This document shows, piece by piece, positions 47,141 through 61,201 of a stretch of 64,000 nucleotides of DNA (positions are counted from its first letter, which is position 1; each line of letters begins with the position of its first letter). Under the pieces are notes generated by a model. It had not been told where the DNA came from. It worked only from the letters and a program-made list of their open reading frames with translations, and did no database searches. Location of the stretch: positions 60,691,553 through 60,755,552 of the forward strand of contig NC_052507.1 in NCBI RefSeq assembly GCF_014356525.2, read 5' to 3'. The translations under genes and the position numbers were made by a program. The DNA is from Nilaparvata lugens (taxonomy: Eukaryota; Arthropoda; Insecta; Hemiptera; Delphacidae).

Positions 47141-49777
47141 TGAATGACTGTTTGAGACACCTGATAAACAATTTGATGGCTCACAAAGTTCACAATGCAC
47201 ACTAGACAAGTTTCATGAAAATATCGCGTGCAGAGAAAGTAGACCAGTTGCACTGTTTGACTTCGGCCTTGTCATGAATAATGTAGTCATTGAAATAACC
47301 GGTGAATAATTCATCACTTATCTCCTACTTGTAACTAATTATTATTATTATTAAACACACGCTTTTTGTTGATTCGCTCTAACAAAATATTCGTTGGTGT
47401 TTGGATAGCTTCTCCACAGAAACTTCTACTGGGAATTCATTTATAATGCCTATGATGCACACAATCCTCGTGCTAATTAGATTAATTAATTAGAACGGTT
47501 CTATTGTGGGTCAAAATGTCTCTTGGAGATAGAAAATAAAATTCAATATTCATGCATTTTAGGGCGTGGTACAAATATTATATGCCTGCCAAAATACGTG
47601 ATGTGTCAACCACCCCCTTCACCACATTACCAATTATGTACAAGTCTCAGAAAAATGTCTCTTACATCATTTTGGAAATTTGTAAGAAATAGATGATATA
47701 GACTTGGAAGAGAGTGGAATGGAGAGCGCAAACTTGGATAGCGCATTTCGCTTTTGATCGGCGGATGCTTTGCATATTATATCTGTATCTTACTGTTTCT
47801 GTAAAAATACAGTTATAACAAACTAATGAAAAGCGAAATGCACGTGTTCGTGACGCATAAGTCTGTACGCACCTTGAGGGGCTATACGAATATGGAAAAT
47901 ATTAACAGGTCGATCTTCTAAATAGGATACTCAACTATTATATCCAAGATTTGAGAATATCATGATTTATCAAATAAATTTTCAAGGACAAAAGAGTGGC
48001 AACTGATAAAAATCGAATTGATAATATTTATATTTTTATTCCTTCTCAACTGATAGAGGGTAGCAAATGGTCTCAATGAATATATGGATATATTTAAGGG
48101 GAATCTTTCTATTCATGCAATTAAATGATGGTAGAATCTATTCATCCAATGACACTTCTGAAGGAAGAAATCACTCCATAATAAATAAGTATTTTATGGT
48201 AGATAGTGGTCAAACAATATACATGTGGATATGCATGCAGTCGTACTTCTTCGATTATTGTCATGAATCTATTATGCCATGAGTTTTGGGTGTGGATGCG
48301 TTTCTTGTTAATTAATTTGGACCCTCAATAGTGTGTAGTTGGGCGTGCCCCTATTTGTAGGCCAGTGGCCCCTTGCGTCTCAAATCACCCCCTCAGTGTC
48401 CCCCCATCATATCGAACCCCTGGGGTAGAAAGAGAGAGCGTGAGAGAGACCCTCAGTCACGCGATCAAAGTGTCTGGGAAGAGCACAGCCCTATAAAAAA
48501 CTTTTCATCCCTTTTTACGGCGAGCGTCCCTCTGTTCATTGACCCTTGAATTCAGTCACCAAGGGCGCTAAAAGATAGCCATGCCATATTTAGATAATCC
48601 ATTGATAGAGCCAATAAAAATAAATTACATTGGAATAACCTGCGCTGTCAAATTTCACTCTCTAAAAATTGTATTGCATCATTCCAAAAATGGCATTTAA
48701 AGAGAAATTTCTCTATCACTTCAATCTTACTGATAAGATTCAACTATTGATGATATATTTCTCAAATTTATTATTGACATGGCTTATGAAGGTTTGATTC
48801 AGAAAGTTCTATTACTACTTTAAAATGTGATCTTGCAATATTGCAATGATATTGGTCTTATATTGATTTAATTAATATGATATCGTACTCCACTTTTGAA
48901 TGCAATTTAGAGGAGCTTTCTCTTGAACAACATTCATATATTTATAACTTAATATTGAACAATATTTTTAATCTAATTATTTATTTATTTAAAATTCCAT
49001 TCAAACAATGGCAAATCAAACTATGAATATGTTCACTTGAGAACAACAGGCTTAGCCGATACCTGTTTTTCTCCCAAACTTTGAAAAGTATAATTTTATT
49101 ATTTTATCCCACTTTCTACTGGGACAGGATCGTATAATCAGAATAGTCAGCAGATTCCTTCAAGGATTTCAATGATGGTAATGATATTCTGAAGTAAGTA
49201 TGGATGGAGATAAGTATTACAATGTCAAGTTCAATTATTATAAACTTCAATGCTAAAAAATTTCAGAGCTATAAAATTATGATTGAAGTGGCTTGATCTT
49301 GACGCTCAAGCTATCAATTTCATGCTTTTGAATGTGAATCAGAAGAATAATATCATTACGTCACATGCTTTAACACTTTGAAAGTCAAAGAGTAAGTGAT
49401 AGTTTCAATCAGATACTTTATATTTTTTGTTGATGTTGGTGTTTGTATAAGTCCTCAGATTGTCAATATTGTGTATGAGTATAAACGAGAATAATGATGA
49501 TGATCTAAAGATCATCAAAATCGCTAGATCTACAGCTTCAGGTGGGCTCCAAACCAGCGGGATGCTACTCATACAAGAGTCACCAGAAGTATTGAGAATC
49601 ACACAGCGATAAGATATTACAAAAAGGTGTGATTCGACCACTTCCTCAACTCCTTCATTCAGTTAAAATTGAACATTGAACTAGATTTGAACACTATCCT
49701 TTTCAAATCAAATTCCATTCTCACAAAAATAATTCATGAATTTGTGAATAATTTGAATCAAACTTCGAATCATAGCT
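47141..49777. other. noncoding stretch
   Basis: No gene is recognised. An inverted repeat GCATTTCGCTTTT / AAAAGCGAAATGC spans 47743-47841 and may be a small MITE. Around 48300-48560 the sequence is C-rich and CpG-bearing, with a TATA box-like TATAAAAA at 48492-48499, but no initiator at the expected spacing and no downstream ORF. A palindrome TGATGATCTAAAGATCATCA is at about 49498-49518. A dispersed repeat fragment (CAGGTGGGCTCCAAACCAGC) is near 49539 and is related to 63517-63550. Confidence 0.5.
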
Positions 49778-49780
49778 TTA

Positions 49781-49967
49781 AGCTGCGTTTACACCAAAGT
49801 TATTAACAAAATGTTTATTTCTCCGTCATTATAGATTCTTTCAGATTGAATATAGCTTATCATACACATGATGAGCGAATGTGTTTGTCAGGTTCCGTTC
49901 AATCTAATAGAATCTATAACGATTAAGTTATTAACATTTTGCTAATATTTTTGGTGTAAACGCAGCT
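49781..49967. mobile_element. MITE with TTA target-site duplication (PIF/Harbinger-like)
   Basis: A 187-bp element with TIRs AGCTGCGTTTACACCAAA... and the complement, flanked by TTA at 49778-49780 and 49968-49970. A 3-bp TWA duplication is typical of PIF/Harbinger. The inverted repeat extends inward (TTATAGATTCTTTCAGATTG and complement), giving a near-complete foldback. No ORF. Confidence 0.75.
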
Positions 49968-50293
49968 TTATTCTGGGCTGGATATTGCATATTTTGCCCC
50001 TAATACAGTATATGCATGATTACTAATGAGAAATACCAGAACATAACACACAACTAATATTATTCATTTATAATGTTTGAATGAGAAAAAAAATTATGAG
50101 AACCTTTGGGTGATTACCTGGTTGTCTCTCCTTAGTACAGTATTTTCCCTTCGAACTTTGATAGATACATAAATAATTCGTGAAAATTTGTAATAATTTT
50201 GTATAGAATGCAGTTATTCAGAATCCAATCGTCCACTATGTTGTATCACATACCGATTGTATCCTTTGGGACCGAAACACAGATTTCTACCCA

Positions 50294-50608
50294 TTGCTCT
50301 GCATTTGCAGCCAACGTCTCTCTCGAAGGACCGTAATATCGAACTTGGCTCCCCCAAAGGATAATCACTCACTCCCGCTTACTTCCTTGCGTACGCACAC
50401 ACACAACCACTCGCATCTTTTCCCTTTCTCTCTCTCTCTAACACTTGCTCTCTTTCATATGCACACACACTCTCCCTCATCTCTCCTCCACTTTGTCGTC
50501 TCAATTCCCCTTCCTAACCCTCTTCCCTTTCCACCCTCTTTGACTCGGGGGTTTTCCCTATTTCTCCCAGGATCAGAAATGGGGTCGACGAGTCTCCCTA
50601 CCCAGTAA
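50294..50608 (+). repeat. pyrimidine-rich low-complexity patch
   Basis: CT-rich sequence with short (CT)n, (CA)n and CCCTT runs. It stays open for about 100 codons but encodes only S/L/P/F-rich low-complexity sequence and begins without family support. Similar patches on the same strand occur near 52300-52500, 53860-53935, 55915-55995 and 56400-56500. Confidence 0.5.
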
Positions 50609-53600
50609 CTTACGATGCAAGCTTTGGCAGACGGTTCAATATTTTGACATCATCCTCAGTTATTTACGAGTCACCGGCCACTCTCTGTATAAATCAATAG
50701 TATGCGCTCCTACCAGGAAAAATTCGATTGGCTGTATTTTAGCTGTTTAGGGATGACGAATAAAAAACAATTTCTATCAATCGTAGAGTTTTCATAAGCT
50801 GTTCCAATAATTGAAACCAACAGAGAATGAGAAGATGATGAATGTACAGAAGAAGAGAGAAAATAAACAAGTGAATATGAAAGATAGATTTAGAGAGGTT
50901 ATCCATCTTCCTCTAGGAGGAGAAAAAAGATTTTTATAATAAGAATGAATAAATATACTACGAATCTGTACTATAGTACAATGACACATGATCAAAACAC
51001 ACTAGCTTTCCAATCATCCATTCACAAGAAATAAATGGAACAGATGAATGGCCAGAAAAAAACGGAAATTAAAGTTTGAGTCAGTTTTCCGATCCATTTT
51101 GGCGAATGAAAACCAGAATTCATAAACAAACCTACATCTACCACTGGTCTATTTATAATCACATTTTTCGTGTCAACATTAATAACAGGATATTGAATGA
51201 TGCAATGTGAAATCGGATATTAGTTTTCTGTAAATTTGCAATTTAATTATATTGTTCTTCATTCATTCAAAACTCTGAATCTATCTTTGAATGGGACTGA
51301 CCAGTTTAAAATAATGTTATCATATTAAATATATGGGACTTGGACTATTCTTGGATAGCAAACTTGAAAATGAAGAATAGTTTATTAGATTGATGGAGCT
51401 TGCTTGACTACTTGCTATTGAATATCGAGTAAAGTAGCTCAAATTTGATTTATGACGCCTAGAGACAAACATTGAGGGATGAATTGAATATTAGCAATTT
51501 TAGAACTTATATGATGACTGGAGATTTATGCAGTAATTATATTTATGAAGATTTATGAGAAATTTTTCATGCAATCAGGTTACTGTCTTATAAAGTGCTC
51601 ATTTTAGGTTGTGTCCTCTTAAACACTTGTTATTCAAGTCATATTCCATTTTAAGTTCACTGAAATACCGCAATTTCGGATTGGATTAACAAATGCATCA
51701 TTATTGGGAGGTCTAGTCTCACAAGATGTCTGTCTATCTATAATTTTACTGGAAATATCAATACATTTCTGTAATAATTAGCTTTTACAAACCATGAAAA
51801 TCGTAAGAATAGCATTGCAGCCAAAAGATTTCGTAATATGAATGAATAATGATTGAGTTCGATACGCTTTATACTTTGGACTGCTATTCTTTACTCATTC
51901 CAAGTTGCAAAGAGATTTCACAAGAATCTATTAGATGAAATTAGATCGGATCAAAAAAGTGTAGTATTGAATAAGATGAGATTGGAAAAAGAGATTTAGA
52001 AAGATGAGGGAGAACAAACTTATTCCTTAACTTTTGGAGTGAGCGGCATAAGCAAGCTAATCATTCATGCAATCATTCATTCTCTATTGTGTTTTTCTAT
52101 GAAATCATCCACTTTCGAGTGAAAAAGTTTTCTAGCGAGTGAGGAGGCAAATTGACTGGGAGTCCAAACTTTGCAACTTTCTTGATATACATTGTGCTTC
52201 AACAGGTAGACTGCCCAACTGTTTGCTCGTTTGACAAGATAATGAATGATCCCTTCATAGAAAACTGACGTTAATATGTCGCTCCGTCCTCAACCTCAAC
52301 CTCAACTACTTCTCTTATTATTACTACTCTCTCTCTCACTCTTTTCTCTTTTTCTCTCTGACTCTTTTCTTCACACACATTCTCTCTTTTTTCTTCCTTC
52401 ATTCATTCGTACTCCATTGTTACTTCTTCACTATTTTATTCCTCACCATCAATTTAGAGGAAATCTAATAAAGTCCGTTCCCTCTCGCTCTCTAATCTAT
52501 TAAATCTTCTTCCTCTCTCTAACATAAATCTAATCTCGTTGATATCAGCCGGAGATGATTGGTTGAGAAAACTACGGAAAACCTTTCATATACAGTATTC
52601 GAATTTTTTTGGGTGGGTGGGGGTGTTGAAGAACTTCAATTGGGCTAGCATGGTTTCCATGCCATGGTAGCCTATAGTGACTGGAGCTTTGGGACCAGGA
52701 ATTTTGGGACCAACCAGGAAAAAGAGGAATTTTGGGACCAAGTCTTCGGTCTCTACCAGTGAAGCGATTAGCAAACAATAGTCGGCCAGAAAGGTTCACA
52801 CACTTCTGTTACTGAAGGTAAGCCTCAATATATGACTTAACTGAAGAATATTTTTGAAAAGATCTTTGATCTTTCAGAATTGAATAAGATGAATCAATTT
52901 GGAAACAAAAAAAAATTAAGAAATTATCATCAACACTACGTGATTGTACACTGGAGTTCATACTATAATTCCCTGAGTCAAAAAAAGTAAAAATAACCTT
53001 TTCTATTAAATAAGCGACATTAAAGGGGTGGAAGAATGAGAGTTTTATAAGAAGTAATTACAATAAAAGCTATTATTTTGTGAAAAGAGGGTAGTAAATT
53101 AGATCACTCCATGTTTTGTCTCCAAAGTGGTCTAATGTGCGTAGGTATTGATTCACGAATCCTCCCCTAACTCTTTGATATTGCTTTGTTAACCTCCCTT
53201 TACGCATGCAATCGTAGCTAGAAGGGTCGCTGACCTATCAGAAGATTCCGCCTAATTTAATTGCAAAACGGGGTTGCCAATTCTTTTAGGGAGATCAGTA
53301 CTTGAAATTCAAGCTCGGAAAATAGTTCATTGAGGGCGACTGTAAAAGGTAGACTGTCATCATTACATTCATGATTTATCATCATTGTCAAATTAGTTTA
53401 TCGAATTCGTCATCAAATCATGATCGTCATTTAATGTATTATAGATTTTCCGAGTTTCATATCTTGAAAGACAACTTATCAGTCCATCATGTTTTATATA
53501 TTTTCATGTTTACATCATGTTAACTTGTTTTTATATTGAAATTTTTGATGTTTGAGAAATGATCACTTTTAGAGCGACGTTTTCAAGATTTCCCAACATC

Positions 53601-55914
53601 ATAAATTTATGTTCATATTTTTTTTCTTTTCCGTATTTTATTCACCAAATTACGTTCATTGGATGTCATTATGAAAATGCTGGCTTGTTTTCATTGTGGA
53701 TCTTACAAAAATACCATGTCTACGTCATTCAGATATTTCTGACAGAGAAATCGATGAATGCTCTGAAAATCTCGTCTACTACGCATGATCGAACTCGTGA
53801 AAATCTACAATGAAGCTTTCCATTTCTCACCCCTCTCCAGCAAACTCATTCATCCCCATCTGCGCACGCTCTCTCTGTCTCTCTCACTCTTACTCTCGTT
53901 CTTTGTCCCTATGTCCCACCCTTTCTCTCTTTCTCCTATTAATTTTGGACCGTTTTCCAAACACGATCGGCATAAGGTGATTGATTTGTGAAAAGCCATA
54001 TCGATTTACAAGAATTACAATAGCTGAGGAGAATCAACAGGCTTTCTGCCTGTAACTGTTTCTCATCTGAATTCAAGTAATCGATCCTTATCAAGGTCAG
54101 AAATTCACCAGAATATTGAAAGTCAGGGACAGATTAGTAATGGTCCAAAAATAATCAGTTTTGGATTCATTATAATTTGTTAAAAGACATGTTCTCCCAT
54201 TCTGTTGGTATGATCATGTTCATTATTTCGTACTGTTCTGCATCATGAGAAACTGATGATTGTGATAAACTTAATATGATTAATAAGTTTGATATTGTAT
54301 TGAAGAAACAATAACGTTTATTTCACATTACTTTAGTGATAGGATAGGCTATTCGAATAGTCATCGATGAATAGATTTATCTTCTCCCAGTGAAGTTGTC
54401 TATTCAAGAAAACGTGGAGTTCCATTCAGCTAGGTGAATAGTATTCAAGCTACTGAAGATATTGTCTCGATTTTACGAATATCAATAAAGATTTGATCAT
54501 TCCTTAAGAATCAAGTCGTTGAGCGGAGCAAGGAGTATTCAAATTGCTGAGATGTTTTATGTTAGGCTATGAATGTGTTGAATGATCAGATAGCGTTCAT
54601 AGTAGGTTGAAATGGATTCAGATTATTATCTAGAAAGACTCATGATGTGCAACCCAAGAAAAAAGGAGTGTGCCTATCCTCTCAATGACATCTGATTCAA
54701 GTGTTAAGTGTATTCAAATAATGTCTCCGAACAGAGCAGAACCTTTAGTGAGTAAAAAGTGACAACAATGCGTTCCTATTATTTACACATACTCTATAAC
54801 GTGAATCTCACTATAGTTTTTCTTAGTTTGAGGACAAATTCACTGTTAGTTCAAACTATGAATAAATCGAATTGATAAGAAGATGCAAACTAAAAAACCA
54901 AAAGCGGATTACTTAATTTTCTGAGCTACCCCCACATCCAACATCACAACAATTTCAAATTCGATTTTCTTGTTATGTCAGGTACTTTTGATGACCTCGA
55001 TGTTATGAGCCATTTATAGTGAAAGAGTTGGCTCATTGTTTTCCCCAACGCCATGACATTTTAGAGCACTAACACTCCGCAAAGGTCAATCCAATTTTGT
55101 TTGTGCATTGAGGCTAACCTTACGAATAGTATACGATTATCTTGTTACAAGAAGTGTGAGATTATTTATGTGACATGAAATAGATTGAAAAGTGGAGGTT
55201 TAATATAAGTGAGGATTCATATAATATATTATGAAATATGATACTTCAATCAGTTGTATCAGTTGAAAAATACATGCGAAACAGCGCGAGGGTAAGAGTT
55301 AGTATTATTCTATTTTTATTTTTCAATAATATCTAATAATATGGAAATCATAATATAAAATATAATTAGGACACGACAATATGATTAAATTAAATATAGG
55401 ATGTCTTCTCATTATGGTTTTCTCTATTTTCATTTTAATTTGAAGTGTGCTATTTCAAATGCATTGTATTGGATGGTACTATGATTATCTTTTATTATTT
55501 TGAACAGAGAATATCCTTTGAGAGGAGCCTCCTGCATACAGGGATAATATACTTTGGCCATTAGTTATACTACAGGTCCATTAGTGGCGGCTACTAAATT
55601 TATGTCTATTGTACTTGTGAGAAAAGGTTGCTTCTAAAGTCTCTCTGTGCGTTTTGCCACTACTGGCGACTACCAGTGTACGTCACTATTGTCCCTGTGT
55701 GCGTGGGGCTTGTGAGAGATAAGGCAGTGCCTTAAATTTTCCCATTGAATTACAATAAATGAATATAATACTGTCTCTTTTTAGAATCCCTTCAAATATT
55801 TTAAACACCATTACAACATTAGCAAAATATGTACTGTATCCTACTGTAGTAATGATTCAACTACTCAACGTTAAATATTTTTTCTTCTTTCATTGTTGAC
55901 TCTCTATCTTCATT
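50609..55914. other. noncoding stretch
   Basis: No gene is recognised. It includes CT-rich patches (52270-52520, 53860-53935) and three close copies of TTTTGGGACCA at about 52686-52742. Confidence 0.55.
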
Positions 55915-56520
55915 TCCCTCACTCACCTACCTATCATACTCTCTCAATCCCTCTCTCTCTCTCTCTCAATCTCTCGCTCTTTTCCTCTCTCATTAACTTT
56001 TACATCAATTAGTGGATTATCACACCCCCATTAACGCGACTTCACTTCCAGATCATTATTTAATAATTATAATCTCTCCGTCGTTTGATGTTTGCAGACC
56101 TCATTATGTCATCATAATCTGTCCCAGCATCTCTTTTGAAGTGTGAGTGTGTGTGCGTGCGGGTGAGTTGGAATATTCGGCAATCACCAAATGAGAAGGC
56201 GCAAAAAGAAAGCAAAGGGTTTTCGGGGTTGGAGCATGCGCTGAACAGTCGTCCAAAGCCGGGCTGCTCGAGAGAGGTTATTGATCCTAACCTCAACCTC
56301 GGTACCTTACATCTCGTGCTGTGTGCTGTGCTGTGCAGTGTCGAGAGAACTTCCAACTCCAAAGCAAGCAAACACAACCAACCCCGTTCGACTCTCTGGT
56401 TACAGCAGATTTTCCTCTGCTCACTCCTCTCTCTCTCTCTCACTCTCCCTCTTTATATGTATGTCTCTTTCCCCTTTCACTCTCTCTTTCTCTCTACATT
56501 TTCAGCTCCAGCGTTTGGGG
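55915..56520 (+). repeat. CT-rich patch with (TC)n runs
   Basis: (TC)n runs occur at about 55955-55985 and 56425-56450, with a more balanced, CpG-bearing segment between them (56140-56400). The overlapping open frames (56060-56619, both strands) are not supported as genes. GAGA-factor-type sites on the minus strand are possible but unproven. Confidence 0.45.
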
Positions 56521-56546
56521 GCTTTCTTTTACTCGGTTTTCTCTCA

Positions 56547-56885
56547 CAACTTACTAGTTCCTAACTGTTCAGCTTTCTTCCAAAGTCAGTTTTTCTTCAA
56601 CTATCTGCTCGGTTCGTAATTTTATGAGGAAGATTTGTGGTTATATAAACATCTTTCAAAATATAAATCAGATACAGTATTTGGGGACACTCTATTACAA
56701 CTTTTCCTCTCAACGTACTAGTTCGTAATTGTTCAGCTTTCTTCCAAAGTCAGTTTTTCTTCAACCATCTGCTCAGTTCGTAATGTTATGAAGAAGATTT
56801 GTGGTTCTATAGATATTTTTCAAGTTATAAATCAGATACAGTATTTGAGAACACTCATAGTTTTGCTGTCAACTCACTGGCTCCT
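56547..56885 (+). repeat. tandem duplication of ~164 bp, two units plus a partial third
   Basis: Units start CAAC(T/G)TACTAGTTC at 56547 and 56711, both with GTTCAGCTTTCTTCCAAAG and AAATCAGATACAGTATTTG. A third diverged start is at about 56870 (CAACTCACTGGCTCCTAAC). Noncoding. Confidence 0.75.
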
Positions 56886-57841
56886 AACTACACTGTCTTT
56901 CAAATGTAGTTTTTGACGAATCCTACACTCGAGGATTGGCTCCGGCAATTAACAACCAGCTAAACTATCAGTATATTATTTCCATTTCTTGTTTCTTATT
57001 CTCTCACTTTCATTTTCACTTTGAGTTCTGTGGTTTAACGTGTATTTTTCATAATATACTAGTAAATTGTTGTTGTGAACTATATGTGTATTCGCTTATT
57101 TAGGTCTAATGATAAACAAACTACCTACAAAACTTGGGCATTTGAGACTTTTAAAAAATCTCTTTTGTTTTATGATGCTACGTAGATTATTCTATGACTT
57201 GTGCTTCAGGCAAAGATTCTTTTGCATCGCGGTTGAAAGTTCTCTTTCGTCAAGAAACTCTTACTCTTTTTCTCTCACTCTTATTTCAATAGGAAACTTC
57301 CTGGATACTCTAATATTTTAGGGCAATGTGTTGAAAAAAATCATGTTTTTGAACTCAGGGGACCTTGAAACGTATAGAAAACATGAAATTGGGGTACCTT
57401 AATTTTTTTGGAAAGCAATACTTTCCTTACCTATGCTAGGGGTAGGGCAAGGAAAGTAATAATGATTATGTAGGGGGATGATCAGGATGTGGATGATTGC
57501 AATGATATTAGAGTGAAGTGAATTTTGCAAGTGTTTGTGATGAAATAAGTTCATTTACACTACTCACCGGTTCATCAGTTATCCAACTGAGTCAACTGTT
57601 TTTAGTATTTGTAAGTTGTCATTGAAGCTATAAACTCCCATTGGGCACTGCATTGAAACCTGTGAAAATACCAAAATAGAAATAGAATAATTATTTCCAT
57701 TCTATAAAAGTGAGAATGGCTGTAACCCAAACTAGAACTGTCTGCTCATTTATGGGAAATGTCTGATAGGGTATTACGACAAGGAAGAACATCCGAATTT
57801 GTCTCTCCCTATCTCACTTCTGGAATCAATAAAGAGACATG

Positions 57842-58137
57842 TTTCAGTAGTCTGTGAGGTTCCAGATAACAAAACCATCCAGAAATTGTTCTACAACAGG
57901 AAAACCTTAGCTGACTTCATGCTGTTGATGATGTTTATAATCAAAATAAAGACATCCCAGATTTCATTTTTGTACACATTTTAATGTGATGGTCCTGACA
58001 CTTGTTTCAGTAGTCTGTAACTGTGAGGTTTAACATGACAAAACAATCCCAAAATTGTTCTACAAAAATCACAGGGAAACGTTAGCAGATTTCATGTTGG
58101 ATGTTGTTGATGATTTTTATACTCAAAATCATCTCTA
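57842..58137 (+). repeat. two-copy ~163-bp tandem repeat
   Basis: Units start TTTCAGTAGTCTGT at 57842 and 58005. Both contain AATTGTTCTACAA and GA(C/T)TTCATG(C/T)TG. A short frame at 57799-57984 lies within and is not supported as a gene. Confidence 0.65.
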
Positions 58138-58146
58138 TCAATAATA

Positions 58147-58705
58147 TTAATGAAGGAGACGACACCAGACGCTAATCAGTCTGACAATGCCATCAACTTT
58201 CACTTTAAACTGTCAGCAATGATTCAATGGAAAACATTTATAAACATCCAGTTTCTCATTTTTGTACATAAATTGATGTGATGATCCTGCACTACATTTG
58301 GGTTGAAATCTGATCATATATTTGATTTGTGTATTATGAAATGTGAATAAATCTGCTGGTAATTTAGGAGCTTACCCAGATATCTAATAATAAAATTCTT
58401 CAAAGGAACGACGCCGATTTGTTTATATGCTAATCAAAGTCTCTCCACTGGCCTCAGAGTTTTCCGCTTCAGGAAAATAGCCATAGTAAATAGGAAAAAG
58501 CGTTATATTCGTCCATATCATCTGGTTTCTGCGATACCTCTACAGTTATAATTTGAGTCCTAAATTCGAGACGAAGACTTTTGTCTCACTCACTTTGTTA
58601 GCGGTTCAATAATTAATGAAGGAGACGACACCTGACGTTAATCAGTCTGACAATGCCATCAACTTTCACTTTAAACTGACAGCAATGATTCAATGAGAAA
58701 CATTG
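58147..58705 (+). repeat. ~92-bp direct repeats separated by ~370 bp
   Basis: Copies at about 58147-58240 and 58613-58705 begin TTAATGAAGGAGACGACACC and contain CAGTCTGACAATGCCATC. They differ at only a few positions. With the 163-bp repeat just upstream this suggests a larger duplicated block or the ends of an unrecognised insertion. Confidence 0.7.
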
Positions 58706-61201
58706 ATGTTATCTATAGGGAGGCTGACATGTTTAGGTGAACCTCACTGTAGATACCTGGATCCCCAACTCCAGGGTTAATCCCCCAACCCTTTCCCCCG
58801 GGGACATTTTCGAGGAACTCCCCAACAGCGAAACCTAATCCCTTGGCAGCAAGTCTATTTTTTTAATTAGGCTTATATACGATGAGTGAGGTCAACAGCC
58901 ACACCCTACGTTTGCATGATGTACTCACTGAAGAATCGATCCTCGGAGATTCCCCTTTTCCCCCGTGGGGAGGGGGGAAGGAAAGGGGAACCATTAATAA
59001 TTGTTATCATACTGTGAAGGGTTGGTTGGTTGAGTTGAGTAAGCGAGACGAGGCAAAACTTAAATTTGACACTCGCCTGTAACTACTTACCCCCCCAGAT
59101 CCCTCTACACCCCCGCCCCATTCATCAGTACTCCGTACAGTCCGACATTCATCCATCAATTTCGTCCGTCCTGGGATTGAGAAGTACGTCGCGGCAAGAC
59201 TTCCCCTTCCACCCCCGGATAATCCGTTCCCTCACATCAACATTGAGCACCCCTTGCTCACCCTCCCCCCTATCACCACTGCCTTGTGTCTTGTCACATG
59301 CTCTTTCCTTTGTGTCGATTCTAATCATGGATTAGATAGTGAATCCCCATACTCCCCCACTCCCCCACTACACAACTCAACCTGGAAATTGGATTGGAGA
59401 TGAGAGCTTCCTTGTAGATTTGTATTTGAAAATCCCGATAGTTTTTTCATTTGAATGAAATTTCGGAAGCATTGCGTCCTCCATCAGAATTGAAACTTCG
59501 AACTCCAAATGTGTAATGTTGCTCCTTTATGGCCATGAATGGTATATTATTAGAATATTTAAATAAAAAAATCTTTATTTGGTGGAGTTAGGAGTTAATT
59601 CCCTCTCTCATAAAATGATTTTGCAATGCTGAAGAGATTCATCATTGAATTTAACTGACCCTATCATTAAATTGGTAAACTGTTTCATTGATTACTGATA
59701 TGAATGAACTGATTAAGCATATACTTATCCCAACCTCCTGAATTGAGTTTTGAGAAAGCCTTGGTAGCCAACTGTCTCTTCAACGACTCATTTTCTTATT
59801 CAATATTAATCCTATGTAGTATTACGTTTATTTGTGTCATTCTCATTGGAGAAGGGAGGAGCATCTATCACTCTCATTTGCAAGAACTTCATTTTATAGC
59901 ACATTTGGGAGGGGAGAGGAATCAGAGGCTGCTTATGCATCAACTAATTTCAAAGATGATGGAGTTTTTAATAATTGGTTCTCGCATCAAGCCGAGTGCG
60001 TGGGTGATTGTAGATGATTGGATGGGAGACGAATAGTCTCAAAGTATGTTGTGGATTCCGAACCACCCAAAAGTCATTATAAAGCTGACAACTGTCAGTT
60101 AGATGGAGATAGCCCCAAGCATTGAGATAAGCATCCTTATAATCTCTAGAATCCAATAATTAGTATGGCTGTATGGCTCACCGACAAGTACAAATACTTT
60201 AATAGTGCTCAGTAATTGATTATTGAATCACTAATGTAATATTATTGAATATTAGTTGATTGAAGTATCAGATTAATAGTAAATCACTACATTATAGAAT
60301 GTGATGGTAAGATTAGGAATATGATTATCCAAAAGGGGTGCTTGTTCCTAGAGTGGAAGGGATGCAAGGTATCTGATTGGTTCAAGTCATTCAGGTGTCT
60401 TAAATGCATCTTTCTGCAATAAAACAAGATTTCTTTTATATTTGGACTCTCAAACTCTGGATTGAATAGTTAGTGAGATTTGCAATAATAAAATATACCA
60501 ATTACAGACGAGGAACATAAAATATAAGTATAATATTTTCAAGTGTATTGAAAATATATTATTTATATGGTTGGTTTTATTATTGAATATCAGTGCTCTG
60601 CTATTTGGAGTAGAAATTTTATAATAATTTTCCCTCCTATTAAGTGCATTGAAAAACTCATCATCGAAGAAACAAGAGTTGTAACTAATTAGATAAGTTA
60701 TGGGTAGACTGTGGTTAATTAAAACATCAAGTGCAGGAAAAGTACTTTACCTAGTTGTTCGAACAATGAATGAAATTCAATAATTTTTCCCATTTTCAAT
60801 GAACGACTCAGTGAATGAGAAATACTTGGAGTAGTTCAGTGTGATATATAGGAGCAGTAAGCTAGCTGCTAGCTGTGGTTTCAGGGTGCATCGAGTAGCA
60901 TATTCTTGCAGGGGAAAATTATTGTTACCGGTACTTGAGAAAAATATCTATTTTCAGCACCTCCTCTCATTTTCTATAATCATAGAGCAAAGAAAGAATA
61001 ATTTGTGCTATAATCCACTTAGGTATGAAAGAGTAGTGGAAGAGTATAGTGAAAGAGTATGGGAGAGTAGAATCCACTTAGGTGGAAGAATAATCCACCT
61101 GGTATGGAAGAGAAAACTAGAGGTGATTGACCAGATATGTTGGTTTGTAAGGGGTAAATTATTATGAAAGTGGTGTTGTTTTAGTCATTATATTTATGAA
61201 A
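58706..61201. other. noncoding stretch
   Basis: No gene is recognised. C-rich patches at 58760-58800 and 59085-59290 raise the number of open frames without domain support. A small duplication around ATCCACTTAGGT lies near 61013-61085. Confidence 0.5.

Noticed and set aside
48492..48499. TATA box-like TATAAAAA as a core promoter
   Set aside because: There is no initiator at the expected 25-30 bp spacing and no ORF follows. TATA-like strings are frequent in this AT-rich DNA.
50294..50608. 104-codon ORF
   Set aside because: Low-complexity CT/CA-rich sequence giving S/L/P/H-rich translation. Not supported as a gene.
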